Positions 7,999 to 17,383 are shown, counted from the stretch's first letter. The stretch: DNA of 64,000 nt from Bacteroidaceae bacterium (GCA_017547385.1 JAFYPU010000006.1:62001-126000); one strand, 5' to 3'. Notes: a model not told the origin generated them from the sequence alone. Translations and numbers: made by a program.

Positions 7999-9876
7999 CT
8001 ATCGTCCCAGAAGAACGAGGAGTACGCTGATGTCGTTGGGTGACACTCCGGGGATTCTGCCGGCTTGTGCCAGGGTTTCGGGGTCGATGCTTTTAAGTTT
8101 TTGACGGGCTTCGGTGGAAAGCTGTGTGATGCTCTCGTAATCGAACTTGCCTTTGATATGGATTGCTTCCAAACGTTGAATTTTGTCAGCCGTGGCCCGT
8201 TCTCTGGAAATATAGCCGTGGTATTTCATGGCTATTTCCGCAGCTTCGATGGTCTCTTCCGTGTCTTCTGTAATGCCGGCAAAAAGTTCGCGCAATTGAG
8301 GTAACTCTTCAGACAGACCTTTCAATGTTACTTGTGGGCGGTTTACGATGTCGAAGAGTTTGCAGCCGCCTCGCAGGGGGGTGCTATCGATGCGCTCAAA
8401 ATAATCGTTGACTTGTGCGGCTTTGACGGAGGTGTTTTGGAAGTGGGTGATAATTTCTTCGATGTGCTGTTTCTTCTGATTGAAACGGCGTGAACGTTCT
8501 TCTGTGGCCATTCCCCATTTTTCTGCATAGGGGGTGAGACGCATGTCGGCATTGTCCTGTCGCAACAGAATGCGGTATTCGGCTCGCGAAGTGAACATGC
8601 GATAAGGCTCATCCACTCCTTTAGTTACCAGGTCGTCGATAAGAACTCCGATGTAGGCTTCGTCGCGCCCCAATGTGAATGTGGAATTTCCTGAACACTT
8701 CAGCGCGGCATTGATGCCGGCAATGAGGCCTTGTCCTGCGGCTTCCTCATAACCCGTTGTGCCGTTCACTTGTCCTGCAAAGAAGAGTCCGCTGATTTGC
8801 TTGGCTTCGAGCGTGTGTGTGAGTTGGGTGGGGTCGAAGAAGTCGTACTCAATGGCGTATCCCGGACGGTAGGCCACAACATCACGGAAGCACGGCATTT
8901 GTTTCAAAGCCTGCAACTGGATGTCCATCGGAAGGCTTGAGGAAAAACCGTTAAGGTATAGCTCGTTGGTGTCGAGCCCTTCCGGCTCAAGGAAGAGCGG
9001 GTGTTGTGGGCGGTCGGGAAAGGTTGTTATTTTTGTTTCGATGCTGGGGCAATAGCGCGGCCCGATGCTCTGAATTTGTCCGTTGAACAGTGGAGAATCT
9101 GCCAACCCTTGGCGTAACACTTCGTGCACTTCGGGTGTGGTGTTGCAAGTCCAGCAGGGAAGTTGGGGCAGGGGGCGTGTTGTTCCGATGTAGGAGAAAC
9201 GATGATGATCCGTCTCTCCGGGTTGTAATTCCATCTCATCAAAATGAACAGAACGGGCATCGATGCGGACGGGGGTGCCGGTCTTCATTCGTGCGGAGCG
9301 TATTCCCAATTCTTCGATGGAACGGGTGAGATGTGTGGAAGCAGGTTCGGAGCAACGGCCGCCGGGGACCTGTTTTTTTCCGATGTGCATCAGTCCGTTG
9401 AGAAAGGTGCCGGCTGTAACCACCACCGCACGTGCAGAAAATGTGGCATCCCAGATGGTTCGCACTCCACGTATTTCTCCCTTTTCAACGATGATTTCCG
9501 CAACCTCGTCCTGCCAGATGTGAAGATTGTCTGTGTGTTCGAGGTGTTGGCGCCATTCCGTGATGAAACGTGCGCGGTCGCATTGGGCGCGCGGACTCCA
9601 CATGGCAGGACCTTTCGATCGGTTCAGCATTTTAAATTGAATGGACGTGGCGTCCGTAACGATGCCGGTAAGACCGCCCAAAGCATCGATTTCGCGTACG
9701 ATTTGCCCTTTGGCAATTCCGCCGATGGCCGGGTTGCAACTCATCTGTGCAATTTTGTTCATGTCCATTGTGATAAGACATGTCTTGGCTCCGAGTCGGG
9801 CGGCTGCATGTGCGGCTTCGCATCCGGCGTGGCCTGCACCGATAACAATCACATCGTATGAAAAATCCTGTGTCAT
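7999..9876 (-). CDS. mnmG: tRNA uridine-5-carboxymethylaminomethyl modification enzyme MnmG (GidA)
   Basis: MnmG works with MnmE to modify U34 of certain tRNAs using FAD, NADH and a folate one-carbon unit. The 625-residue protein begins with the FAD dinucleotide fold (IVIGAGHAGCEAAHAAARLG) and carries the family signature NPAIGGIAKGQIVREIDALG. The C-terminal MnmE-binding helical region is full length. The frame extends to a TTG at 9903, but that codon overlaps the promoter -7 element at 9901-9908, so the ATG at 9876 is the real start. It is the first gene of a six-gene operon. Confidence 0.98.
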   Translation of the reverse strand: MTQDFSYDVIVIGAGHAGCEAAHAAARLGAKTCLITMDMNKIAQMSCNPAIGGIAKGQIVREIDALGGLTGIVTDATSIQFKMLNRSKGPAMWSPRAQCDRARFITEWRQHLEHTDNLHIWQDEVAEIIVEKGEIRGVRTIWDATFSARAVVVTAGTFLNGLMHIGKKQVPGGRCSEPASTHLTRSIEELGIRSARMKTGTPVRIDARSVHFDEMELQPGETDHHRFSYIGTTRPLPQLPCWTCNTTPEVHEVLRQGLADSPLFNGQIQSIGPRYCPSIETKITTFPDRPQHPLFLEPEGLDTNELYLNGFSSSLPMDIQLQALKQMPCFRDVVAYRPGYAIEYDFFDPTQLTHTLEAKQISGLFFAGQVNGTTGYEEAAGQGLIAGINAALKCSGNSTFTLGRDEAYIGVLIDDLVTKGVDEPYRMFTSRAEYRILLRQDNADMRLTPYAEKWGMATEERSRRFNQKKQHIEEIITHFQNTSVKAAQVNDYFERIDSTPLRGGCKLFDIVNRPQVTLKGLSEELPQLRELFAGITEDTEETIEAAEIAMKYHGYISRERATADKIQRLEAIHIKGKFDYESITQLSTEARQKLKSIDPETLAQAGRIPGVSPNDISVLLVLLGR

Positions 9877-9900
9877 GAGGTGTTTTGTTGAAGATGGGCA

Positions 9901-9908
9901 CAAAGTTA
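9901..9908 (-). promoter_or_regulatory. Promoter -7 element of the mnmG operon
   Basis: On the minus strand the sequence reads TAACTTTG (TAnnTTTG). The expected start near 9895 gives a leader of about 19 nt and rules out the upstream TTG as an mnmG start codon. Confidence 0.65.
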
Positions 9909-9987
9909 CTGCTTTTCCGTGAAAAAGAAGTCCAAAGCCGTCGGCCTCCTCCTTACATAATGTTGAAAAAACCTATGCTTTGTGTGC

Positions 9988-10057
9988 AAAAATTTACAAG
10001 GCGTTTAGAAAATTCTACAAGCACTGCAGAAATTTCTAAACGCCTTGCAGATTTTCG
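9988..10057. repeat. Modular palindromic repeat, copy R2
   Basis: Slot order is A, B reversed, A reversed. The left arm AAGGCGTTTAGAA and right arm TTCTAAACGCCTT are complementary. It lies between the 3' end of dprA and the promoter of mnmG. Confidence 0.85.
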
Positions 10058-10098
10058 GGCAATGCGTGTGGGGAAGTGTGCAATGTTTTCGCCACCCT

Positions 10099-11208
10099 TC
10101 AGTCGGTCCATCTGAAGTTGCCGCCCGACATGGGTTTCACCTTCCCTTTGAGTTCGAGTTCGAAGAGCAGGGCAGAGAGTTTTCCCACTGATATCCCCGT
10201 GAGCACCGCCAAACGATTGATTTGCATACCATCGGTGTTAATAAGCGCGGAACGTATGCGCTGCTCTTCCTCGCTGAGTGTGAGGAAGATGTCTTGCTCC
10301 ACAGGTTTCTTTTTCTTTCGTGTAGGGGTCCATCCCATGAGGCTGAGCACATCGGCCGCCGAGGTGATGAGTGCCGCTTTGTTGTCGCGAATGAGCGCAT
10401 TGCATCCTTCAGAATAGCGATCGGTGGGGCGGCCCGGAAAGGCCAGGACCGTGCGATTGTAGTCGCCGGCCAGTGTTGCCGTAATCAATGCGCCGCCTTT
10501 GGCTGCGCTCTCCACAACGATGGTGGCGTCTGCCATCCCGGCCACAATGCGGTTGCGGCGCACGAAACAGCCTTTGTCGGGGTTTGTGCCGCTCATATAT
10601 TCGGTCAGGAGTCCGCCTTGTTTCACCATGCGCACCGCCTCTGTGCGATGCCCGGCCGGATAGATGCGGTCCAGTCCGTGTGCCAAAACGCCCACGGTGG
10701 GTAGTCCGAATTCCAATGCGCCTCGGTGAGCGTGTATGTCCACTCCGTAAGCCAATCCGCTGACAATCAGCAAATCAGGATGCGCTTCCTGCAACTCGCG
10801 GCACAGGTTGCGGCAGAGGTCCTTACCCTGTTCGGTGATGCGACGTGTGCCCACCACAGAGAGGATGCGGGCTGCGTTGAGCGAAACGGAGCCGCGATAG
10901 AACAGCACCAAAGGGGCATCGTCGCACTCGCGGAGGCGGGTGGGATAGTCGGTATCGTTGAAGCAGAAGGTGCTGATGTTGTTTCGTTCGGCAAACTCCA
11001 GCTCGTTCTCAGCCCGTTTCAGCACTTCGGGGGCACTGCTCATGGCTTCGTTCAGGCGTCGGCGTCCTTCGTCTGAAAGGTTCTCCAACTCTTTGTGGTG
11101 CAGAAAGATGTCGCCGGCATTGCCCACTTGCTGATACAGCTGCATGGCCATGGCTTGTGAGATGCCGCGCAATCTGCTCAGTGCGAGGGTGTAAAGTTTT
11201 TCTTCCAT
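10099..11208 (-). CDS. dprA: DNA-processing protein DprA
   Basis: DprA binds incoming single-stranded DNA and loads RecA during natural transformation. The 369-residue protein has an N-terminal SAM-like helical part, then the Rossmann DprA/Smf domain with VVGTRRITEQG, the signature SGLAYGVDIHAHRGALE and GGALITATLA, and a C-terminal winged-helix DML1-like domain (about residues 310-369). Its start lies 1 bp after the stop of the thioesterase gene, so the two are translationally linked. Its presence suggests a capacity for DNA uptake, although no other competence gene lies in the window. Confidence 0.96.
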   Translation of the reverse strand: MEEKLYTLALSRLRGISQAMAMQLYQQVGNAGDIFLHHKELENLSDEGRRRLNEAMSSAPEVLKRAENELEFAERNNISTFCFNDTDYPTRLRECDDAPLVLFYRGSVSLNAARILSVVGTRRITEQGKDLCRNLCRELQEAHPDLLIVSGLAYGVDIHAHRGALEFGLPTVGVLAHGLDRIYPAGHRTEAVRMVKQGGLLTEYMSGTNPDKGCFVRRNRIVAGMADATIVVESAAKGGALITATLAGDYNRTVLAFPGRPTDRYSEGCNALIRDNKAALITSAADVLSLMGWTPTRKKKKPVEQDIFLTLSEEEQRIRSALINTDGMQINRLAVLTGISVGKLSALLFELELKGKVKPMSGGNFRWTD

Positions 11209-11209
11209 G

Positions 11210-11611
11210 TCAGCTGAAGAATTGATGGAAAGCAGTGTTCAGCTCTTCGCAGTCGGCCAATCGCCCCTTGACGAGGCACACCGTCTCCACCGTCGAGCGA
11301 AGCACGGGCTTCATGTCGGGCAGCCGGAAGATGTCTTGCACAAACACATATTTGATGCCCTCTTTCCGGAGAGCGAGGCGCGAAACAAATTCATCGCCGC
11401 TGCGCAACGGGGTCTTGAAAGCCATTTGCAGGCGTGCCACGACGGCATCGATGCCGCGCTCATGTAAGTCGGCAAAACTCACTCCCTGCGAACGCAGAAA
11501 CTCGTGGCGTGTGTGCTCGATGTAGTGCTGATAATTGGCATTGTTGACGATGCCTTGCAAGTCGCATTCGTAGTCGCGAACTTTGAGTGTGAGGTCAAAA
11601 ACGTAGGACAT
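11210..11611 (-). CDS. Acyl-CoA thioesterase, hotdog fold (YbgC/FadM-like)
   Basis: This 133-residue protein has the 4-hydroxybenzoyl-CoA thioesterase signature: YECDLQGIVNNANYQHYIEH near residue 14, with the catalytic aspartate in the CDLQG segment and the following helix. A single hotdog domain fills the protein. It likely hydrolyses an acyl-CoA or acyl-ACP; the substrate cannot be told from sequence. It is the middle gene of DUF2851-thioesterase-dprA. Confidence 0.88.
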   Translation of the reverse strand: MSYVFDLTLKVRDYECDLQGIVNNANYQHYIEHTRHEFLRSQGVSFADLHERGIDAVVARLQMAFKTPLRSGDEFVSRLALRKEGIKYVFVQDIFRLPDMKPVLRSTVETVCLVKGRLADCEELNTAFHQFFS

Positions 11612-11670
11612 ATGAAATTGTTATATGGAACAATGAAAATCTGGAGTTGAACGAAGCGTTTCGGCCTGCA

Positions 11671-12969
11671 TCACAAGGGTGATATAGTGCGGCGACTGCG
11701 CAGAAATTCCGCGCCGAAACGACAACGCAAGCAGTCGCGGCGGTCGCAATAGTGCTTTCGCAATTGTATGAGTGCCTGGCTGTCGGCTGCAGAGGGCACT
11801 TGCAAACCGGCTTTTTCCCACGAACGTGTGATGTGGTTGCGTTCTGCTTTTACCTCCTCCAAAAGAGCAAAAGCACGTTCGCAAAGGTTTTCGTCAAAAC
11901 GGTTGCGGCCGTAAGCGAACAGCAAGGGTGCAACAGTGTTGATCAGGAGCAAATCAAGCGAGGAGGCTTGCAGTGTTTTTTTGCTTTGCGAGCTTTCTTC
12001 ACCAAAACAGTAGTGCTTTTGCCAATAATCGGTAGCTTCGGTGGTAAGCAAGGCTCGCAAAGAATCGGCATCGGGAGCTTCGATGATGGCAGACAAGTTT
12101 ACGGCGTTTCGGTGGTACAGGCGGACCAGCTGCGACAATCTCACGTGAGGGAAATTCTGGGGGCGCATTCGCAGAAAGCGCCATGCCTTTGCCGGCAAGG
12201 GGGTGAGGTCGAACTTGTGAGCCAGAAAGGAATACTCGCTTTGCAAATGCAGAAAATGCGCATCCCTTCGTTCGGTTGGGGTGGCCTCGTCAGAAAGCAG
12301 TCCTGCCTGTCCCAAAAACAAGGCCTCGAGTTGAAACTCGTCGTCGCGATGTTTACCGGCTGCCGAAAGGGGGAGCGAAAGTGCCCATCGTTCGAAGGCT
12401 TCGCTGTTCACACCGAAGCCGAAGTTGCGAGCCAAGGTGGCAAATGCTGCCTGCTCCCAATCGCCTCCGGCTTGCCGGAGGATGCGTTCTATGCGGCTTG
12501 TCTTTTCTTCCAGTCGCTCTACTGTGAGAGCACTCAGCCATCCGCGAACAGCCGGTGGCGTTATGTGCGGAATGACGCGGTAACATGGCGGAAATGCTTC
12601 CTCTGCCAAGAGTTCGGCATAGCTCTCCCGAAGAGGCTCGGGCACTGTTATCTCGATTTGCGGCACTTCGCGTCCGGCCGAAGTGCGGATGCATTTGTCT
12701 ATTTGCGACACAACGTGCAGCACAACGTTATCGTAGGCTTCGTCCTCGTGATGCCGATGTCGAAACCAGTCTGCCGAGTTTTTGTGCAGCTCCACGTTTC
12801 CCACCCAAAGCACACCGCCGATGCGCACCTTGGCATTGAAAAAATCGGGTCCCGCATCATGATTGTGCAGACCGGGGTCAAGAATTTCCACAGCCTCTCC
12901 GCTGTCGGTGAAGAGGGGTGTGGCAGCATACAGCTTGTGTTGCCAGATATAATGAAGCAGTTTTTCCAT
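11671..12969 (-). CDS. DUF2851 family protein
   Basis: This 432-residue cytoplasmic protein belongs to DUF2851, a family widespread in Bacteroidetes without assigned function. The conserved N-terminal block GEAVEILDPGLHNHDAGPDF followed by NAKVRIGG and WVGNVELH is recognisable at residues 24-60. The pattern of acidic and His residues (D, H, E in GNVELH and RHHEDEAYDN) resembles nuclease-like active sites, but this is only an impression. It heads an operon with a thioesterase and dprA and has its own promoter. Function unknown. Confidence 0.85.
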   Translation of the reverse strand: MEKLLHYIWQHKLYAATPLFTDSGEAVEILDPGLHNHDAGPDFFNAKVRIGGVLWVGNVELHKNSADWFRHRHHEDEAYDNVVLHVVSQIDKCIRTSAGREVPQIEITVPEPLRESYAELLAEEAFPPCYRVIPHITPPAVRGWLSALTVERLEEKTSRIERILRQAGGDWEQAAFATLARNFGFGVNSEAFERWALSLPLSAAGKHRDDEFQLEALFLGQAGLLSDEATPTERRDAHFLHLQSEYSFLAHKFDLTPLPAKAWRFLRMRPQNFPHVRLSQLVRLYHRNAVNLSAIIEAPDADSLRALLTTEATDYWQKHYCFGEESSQSKKTLQASSLDLLLINTVAPLLFAYGRNRFDENLCERAFALLEEVKAERNHITRSWEKAGLQVPSAADSQALIQLRKHYCDRRDCLRCRFGAEFLRSRRTISPL

Positions 12970-12996
12970 GGCTGAAGTGCTTGTGTGTCAATCGGA

Positions 12997-13004
12997 CAAA
13001 GGTA
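12997..13004 (-). promoter_or_regulatory. Promoter -7 element of the DUF2851-dprA operon
   Basis: The minus strand reads TACCTTTG. The predicted start near 12990 gives a leader of about 20 nt before the ATG at 12969. Confidence 0.65.
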
Positions 13005-13132
13005 TATTTTTTTCTTTGTCCTGCCAATAATCCTTTCTGTCAAGCTTTCATTTTTCTGAGTTCCTTTCGTCTTTTTCGCCTTGCCGGATGTTTTTGTTGG
13101 CCTTGTTGTTGGACTTTTCTTTCCGCATGCGC

Positions 13133-13140
13133 TACCTTTG
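13133..13140 (+). promoter_or_regulatory. Promoter -7 element of the DEAD-box helicase gene
   Basis: TACCTTTG, with TTG triplets 20-30 bp upstream that could serve as the -33 element. Expected start near 13147. It is divergent from the promoter at 12997-13004. Confidence 0.65.
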
Positions 13141-13173
13141 CACACAGTATATACATATTAAATATATCCGACT

Positions 13174-14997
13174 TTGAAAACTTTTGAAGAACTTGGCGTC
13201 TCTGAGGAGATACGCCGTGCGATAGCCGAAATGGGCTACGAAACTCCCATGCCCGTGCAGGAAGAGGTAATCCCTTATTTGTTGGGCGTGGGCAACGATG
13301 TGATTGCGCTGGCTCAGACGGGCACGGGTAAGACTGCGGCTTACGGACTTCCGGTGTTGCAGAAAGTGCGTCCGGACGACCGTTCCACGCAAGCCGTTAT
13401 CCTCAGCCCGACGCGAGAACTCTGTTTGCAAATTGCGGACGACCTGAAAGATTATTCCAGATACATAGACGGATTGCGTGTCCTCGCTGTCTATGGCGGC
13501 TCAAGCATTGAGAGCCAAATCCGCACCCTGCGCAAAGGGGCTCAGGTCATAGTAGCGACTCCCGGCCGTCTGATTGACTTGATGAACAGAGGCGTTGCAA
13601 AACTCGACCAAGTGGAGAACGTGGTGCTTGACGAGGCGGACGAAATGCTGAACATGGGTTTTTCCGAAAGCATCGATGCCATTCTCGAAGGTGTGCCGGC
13701 AGAGCGCAACACGCTGCTGTTCTCGGCCACGATGGGAAAAGAGATTGAGCGAATTGCCAAAAGCTATCTGGGCGATTACAAAGAGATTGTGGTGGGTTCG
13801 CGCAATGAGGGTGCAGAACACGTCAACCATATTTACTATCTTGTGCATGCGAAGGACAAATATCCGGCTCTGAAGCGTGTGGTCGATTACTACCCCAAGA
13901 TTTATGCCATCATCTTTTGCCGAACTCGCGTAGAGACTCAGGAAGTGGCCGATTTGCTTATCCGCGATGGCTACAATGCGGAGGCGCTTCATGGAGACTT
14001 GTCGCAGGCTCAGCGCGACCTGACGATGCAAAAGTTCCGTCAGCACCGCACGCAGTTCCTTGTGGCGACCGATGTGGCGGCTCGCGGTCTCGATGTTGAG
14101 GACTTGACGCACGTCATCAATTACGGCTTGCCCGATGATGTGGAGAACTATACGCACCGTTCGGGACGCACCGGTCGTGCCGGAAAACGCGGTACGAGCA
14201 TCAGCATCATCCATCTCCGCGAACGCGGTAAGGTGCGCATCATTGAGAAGGTGATAGGAAAGAAATTCGATGCCGGTGTTCTGCCGGAGCCTAAAGAGAT
14301 TTGCACAAAACAGCTCTACCGTGTGATGGATGAATTGGAGCACACCGAAGTGGACGAAAACGAAATTGCACCTTTCCTCCCCGAAGTCTACAGAAAACTG
14401 GAGTGGTTGACAAAAGAAGACCTCGTGAAGCGCGTTGTCAGCCGTGAGTTTGGCAGATTCCTGCGCTATTATGCCGATGCTCCGCAAATCGAGCAGCCCA
14501 CCGAGCGTGCCGCCAAGAAAGACGCTGCCGAACGTCCGGCACGCGGCCGTCGAGAGAAACAGAGTGGGGGAGTGCGTCAGGCAGAGCCGGGATATAAGCG
14601 GCTTTTCCTGAACTTGGGAAAGCGCGACAACTTCTATGCTCGCGAAATCATCAATTTGGTGAACCGTTATGTGAAAGGCCAAATCGAAATCGGGCGTATT
14701 GATCTGACAGCCAACTGCTCCTTCTTTGAAGTGCCCGAGGCGCATGCCGACATCGTGATGCGCAAGTTGGCCAAAGCCCGTGTGGGCGACCGAAAAGTGG
14801 TGGTCGATTTTGCCGATCGTGAGCCGCAGGCTGTGGGAGCCGGCACGCACAAGGAGCGTCGCCGCAGGGCGGTCGATGCTTCGGCTGTCGAGGGCCGAAA
14901 AGGCGGCAAGCCGCGTCGCAAGGAGCAGCCCGAATTTGTGCCGATGAAGAAGAAAGCCCGTAAGGCCGACGATTGGAAACAATTTTTTGAAGACTGA
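13174..14997 (+). CDS. DEAD-box RNA helicase with DbpA-type RNA-binding domain
   Basis: This 607-residue ATP-dependent RNA helicase resembles DeaD/CsdA and probably works in ribosome assembly or RNA decay at low temperature. Motif I AQTGTGKT is near residue 48, DEAD box LDEADEMLNMGF near 152, SAT near 182 and motif VI HRSGRTGRAGKRG near 327. A DbpA RNA-binding fold follows (about 472-552) and then a basic tail rich in Lys and Arg. The start is a TTG at 13174: it precedes KTFEELGV, which matches family starts, and sits about 27 nt after the predicted transcription start. Its stop overlaps the next start by one base (TGATG). Confidence 0.95.
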   Translation: MKTFEELGVSEEIRRAIAEMGYETPMPVQEEVIPYLLGVGNDVIALAQTGTGKTAAYGLPVLQKVRPDDRSTQAVILSPTRELCLQIADDLKDYSRYIDGLRVLAVYGGSSIESQIRTLRKGAQVIVATPGRLIDLMNRGVAKLDQVENVVLDEADEMLNMGFSESIDAILEGVPAERNTLLFSATMGKEIERIAKSYLGDYKEIVVGSRNEGAEHVNHIYYLVHAKDKYPALKRVVDYYPKIYAIIFCRTRVETQEVADLLIRDGYNAEALHGDLSQAQRDLTMQKFRQHRTQFLVATDVAARGLDVEDLTHVINYGLPDDVENYTHRSGRTGRAGKRGTSISIIHLRERGKVRIIEKVIGKKFDAGVLPEPKEICTKQLYRVMDELEHTEVDENEIAPFLPEVYRKLEWLTKEDLVKRVVSREFGRFLRYYADAPQIEQPTERAAKKDAAERPARGRREKQSGGVRQAEPGYKRLFLNLGKRDNFYAREIINLVNRYVKGQIEIGRIDLTANCSFFEVPEAHADIVMRKLAKARVGDRKVVVDFADREPQAVGAGTHKERRRRAVDASAVEGRKGGKPRRKEQPEFVPMKKKARKADDWKQFFED

Positions 14998-15698
14998 TGA
15001 ACAACAATAAGCATTCATTTCGCACATTTCTGCTCAGTGCAACGGTTCTGTTGTGGCTGATGCTGCCATTTGCAGCCTCGGCGCAGACGTGGCAATTCCG
15101 CATCGGTGGTGGTTTGGCGAGTCATTTCAAGGAAAGCCGTCCCGTGGGGGCATTTAAGTTCGGCGTCGGGTATGAACACGAATTCGATCAGCATTGGACG
15201 CTGACCCCTTCCGTATATTTTTATGCCAAAGGCCGAAAACTTCCCGATGAGTCGGTGGCTATTCGTGATGCGGAGGGCAATCACATAACGGACGATGCCG
15301 GAAATCCCATCTACGGAGTGAAAGGAACCACCATCACGGCCAATTATGTGGAAGCTGCTTTCCCGTTCAGCTATTATGTTCGCACGGCAGAGCGTCGTTA
15401 TTTCATCTTTTCCCTCGGGCCGTATGTGGCATTGGGAGTGGCAGGAAAGCACACGGTGAAAGGCGATGCCGAGCGTGAGGGTGCCGAGAAACTTTATGTG
15501 GAACAGAAGACGTTTGATGTGGACGGCATTCATCGTTTCGATGCCGGCGTGCAAGCGGCTGTGGCATACCAGTTCACCGATAATCTGGTGCTGGGCGTCG
15601 AAGCAGACTTCGGTTTGCTGCCTTTCAGTGGCGACGGCGGTCGCAATGTGTCGGGATTGCTGACGTTAAGTTACCGTTTCGACATGCGTTCGCGCTGA
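14997..15698 (+). CDS. Outer-membrane beta-barrel protein
   Basis: This 233-residue secreted protein has a signal peptide (hydrophobic residues about 10-28 ending in ASAQT) and then alternating aromatic/polar strands ending in LTLSYRFDMRSR, a typical barrel end with the penultimate strand aromatic. It looks like the porin-like/OmpA-like beta-barrel families of Bacteroidetes. It is translationally coupled to the helicase gene. No enzymatic motif is visible and its ligand is unknown. Confidence 0.75.
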   Translation: MNNNKHSFRTFLLSATVLLWLMLPFAASAQTWQFRIGGGLASHFKESRPVGAFKFGVGYEHEFDQHWTLTPSVYFYAKGRKLPDESVAIRDAEGNHITDDAGNPIYGVKGTTITANYVEAAFPFSYYVRTAERRYFIFSLGPYVALGVAGKHTVKGDAEREGAEKLYVEQKTFDVDGIHRFDAGVQAAVAYQFTDNLVLGVEADFGLLPFSGDGGRNVSGLLTLSYRFDMRSR

Positions 15699-15753
15699 TG
15701 CGAAACATTGAAAATCACAAGAAATAGGTATTGCCGGCTTGTGTGTGTGCTCC

Positions 15754-15761
15754 TATCTTTG
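15754..15761 (+). promoter_or_regulatory. Promoter -7 element of a candidate small RNA
   Basis: TATCTTTG matches TAnnTTTG and is not followed by a gene for more than 550 bp. The predicted start is near 15768. Confidence 0.55.
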
Positions 15762-15767
15762 CACCGT

Positions 15768-15920
15768 GAATTACAAACCAAATCCGCGCGAGCGGAGGCG
15801 CGGACTCCGAGCACCCGTCGTGATGACCCGTCCGTCCGTGTCCCTTCATGAGAAAATTGTTATGTCTATGTCGTAACGAGCCACGCCCGAACTCTCGGAT
15901 GCGTGGCTCGTTACGTTATT
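15768..15920 (+). ncRNA. Candidate small structured RNA
   Basis: A promoter-like TATCTTTG is followed by about 150 nt with strong secondary structure and no persuasive frame. Near the 5' end two hairpins exclude each other: TCCGCGC (15783-15789) with GCGCGGA (15798-15804), or CGGAG (15793-15797) with CTCCG (15805-15809). The 3' end is a long hairpin: 15872-15886 pairs perfectly with 15901-15915 (15 bp) and CCGA/TCGG extends it inwards, followed by TTATTTA. I recognise no Rfam family in it. It could be a trans-acting RNA or an attenuator. Only the structure is seen; the RNA is inferred. Confidence 0.45.
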
Positions 15921-15999
15921 TAAACCTTGTGCCACCTTTCACGAAAGGCCTTTACGGTGTATCAGCTTAAAGTCGAAAATACGCTCTTGCTTTCGGCGT

Positions 16000-16067
16000 A
16001 AATCTGCAAGGCGTTTAGAAATTTCTGCAGTGCTTGTAGAATTTTCTAAACGCCTTGCAGATTTTTG
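16000..16067. repeat. Modular palindromic repeat, copy R3
   Basis: Slot order is A, B forward, A reversed: the middle slot is flipped relative to copies R1, R2 and R5. Confidence 0.85.
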
Positions 16068-16285
16068 GCCTTGCCCGCCCCTTTTGCGGTATGGCATCAG
16101 CGGAAAATTCTTAGTGCTTTTGTCTGCCGGAGCTTGCCTTACGGATTTTTGCCCATTTCATCGGAGATTTCCGAAAATCATCAACAACATTTTTTGTCGC
16201 TTTCAGTCCTTTCCCGAAAAGACGCCGCATGCGTGTGCGCACGTTTTTTAGCTGATGTGTGTTTGTGTGTAATAAATAAATATCC

Positions 16286-16293
16286 TATATTTG
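16286..16293 (+). promoter_or_regulatory. Promoter -7 element of floA
   Basis: TATATTTG (TAnnTTTG); the expected start near 16300 gives a leader of about 36 nt. Confidence 0.6.
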
Positions 16294-16335
16294 TCCCGCT
16301 AACAACTATGCTAAACACTTAAAACCCTATTTATT

Positions 16336-17331
16336 ATGTTTGACGCACCTCTTCTTTCAGTGGCTATGGTGGTGGCACTCGTCGTTTTGCTCTCCATCTT
16401 TTTCCACTTTGTGCCTTTCTTTCTTTGGCTTTCGGCCAAAGTTTCGGGCGTACACATTTCGCTCATCCAGCTCTTTCTGATGCGCATTCGCAATGTACCC
16501 CCCGGCATCATTGTGCCTTCCCTGATTGAGGCTCACAAGGCCGGCCTCCGCAACATCACGCGCGACAATCTTGAAGCCCACTATATGACCGGTGGTCATG
16601 TGCAGCGAGTGGTGCACGCACTGGTCAGTGCTTCGAAAGCCAACATCGACCTTCCCTTCGAAAAGGCCACAGCCATCGACCTCGCAGGTCGCGACGTGTT
16701 TGAGGCTGTGCAAACTTCGGTCAACCCGAAGGTAATCGACACCCCGCCGGTGGCAGCCGTGGCCAAGAACGGTATCCAACTCATTGCCAAGGCTCGCGTA
16801 ACGGTGCGTGCCAACATCCACCAACTCGTGGGTGGTGCCGGCGAGGACACCATATTGGCGCGTGTCGGTGAGGGCATCGTGTCGAGCATCGGTTCGGCCG
16901 TGTCGCACGAAGAAGTGCTTGAAAATCCCGACTCCATATCCAAGCTTGTGCTCCGCAAGGGCTTGGATGCCGGAACTGCGTTTGAAATTCTCTCCATTGA
17001 CATTGCCGACATCGATGTGGGTAAGAACATCGGTGCCACCCTGCAGATGGATCAGGCAAATGCCGACAAGAACATCGCACAAGCCAAGGCAGAAGAACGC
17101 CGTGCCATGGCCGTGGCCACCGAGCAGGAGATGAAAGCCAAGGCGCAAGAGGCGCGTGCCGAAGTGATACAGGCCGAAGCCGAAGTACCCAAGGCGTTGG
17201 CGCAGGCTTTGCGAGACGGAAACATGGGCTTCATGGATTTCTATCGTCTTCAGAACCTCAAAGGCGACACCGCCATGCGCGAAAATTTTTCAAAACTCGG
17301 GAAAGACGATATAGCCGAAATTATTAAGTAA
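16336..17331 (+). CDS. floA: Flotillin-like protein FloA
   Basis: FloA organises functional membrane microdomains. The 331-residue protein starts with a hydrophobic membrane hairpin (residues about 5-32), then a SPFH/PHB domain and a long Ala/Glu/Lys-rich coiled-coil stretch (about 230-300, [20 protein letters not shown] and onward). The central block IPSL-type sequence [17 protein letters not shown] and the [10 protein letters not shown] region are characteristic of the UPF0365/FloA family. Length agrees with Bacillus FloA (331). It is a single gene with its own promoter and a hairpin downstream. Confidence 0.96.
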   Translation: MFDAPLLSVAMVVALVVLLSIFFHFVPFFLWLSAKVSGVHISLIQLFLMRIRNVPPGIIVPSLIEAHKAGLRNITRDNLEAHYMTGGHVQRVVHALVSASKANIDLPFEKATAIDLAGRDVFEAVQTSVNPKVIDTPPVAAVAKNGIQLIAKARVTVRANIHQLVGGAGEDTILARVGEGIVSSIGSAVSHEEVLENPDSISKLVLRKGLDAGTAFEILSIDIADIDVGKNIGATLQMDQANADKNIAQAKAEERRAMAVATEQEMKAKAQEARAEVIQAEAEVPKALAQALRDGNMGFMDFYRLQNLKGDTAMRENFSKLGKDDIAEIIK

Positions 17332-17353
17332 ATCCTCATAGCAAAAACATTCA

Positions 17354-17383
17354 GCCGGAGGTGGCAGCACTGCCATCCCCGGC
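17354..17383 (+). terminator. Probable terminator after floA
   Basis: GCCGGAGGTGGCAG pairs with CTGCCATCCCCGGC with one mismatch and one G-T pair, followed by GATTTTC. The T run is short. Confidence 0.5.

Larger units (their letters stand above)
15699..16335. other. Long intergenic region with candidate RNA, repeat R3 and floA promoter
   Basis: The 637 bp between the barrel gene and floA contain no convincing coding frame. They hold, in order, a promoter and candidate small RNA (15754-15920), repeat copy R3 (16000-16067), about 200 bp in which I see nothing definite, and the floA promoter (16286-16293). Confidence 0.7.

Noticed and set aside
11752-12975. Plus-strand frame of 407 codons antisense to the DUF2851 gene
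   Set aside because: The opposite strand carries a conserved DUF2851 protein with a good promoter.
13501-15027. Long minus-strand frame (508 codons) antisense to the DEAD-box helicase
   Set aside because: It mirrors the helicase codons, has no domain similarity and no promoter; the plus-strand gene has all helicase motifs.
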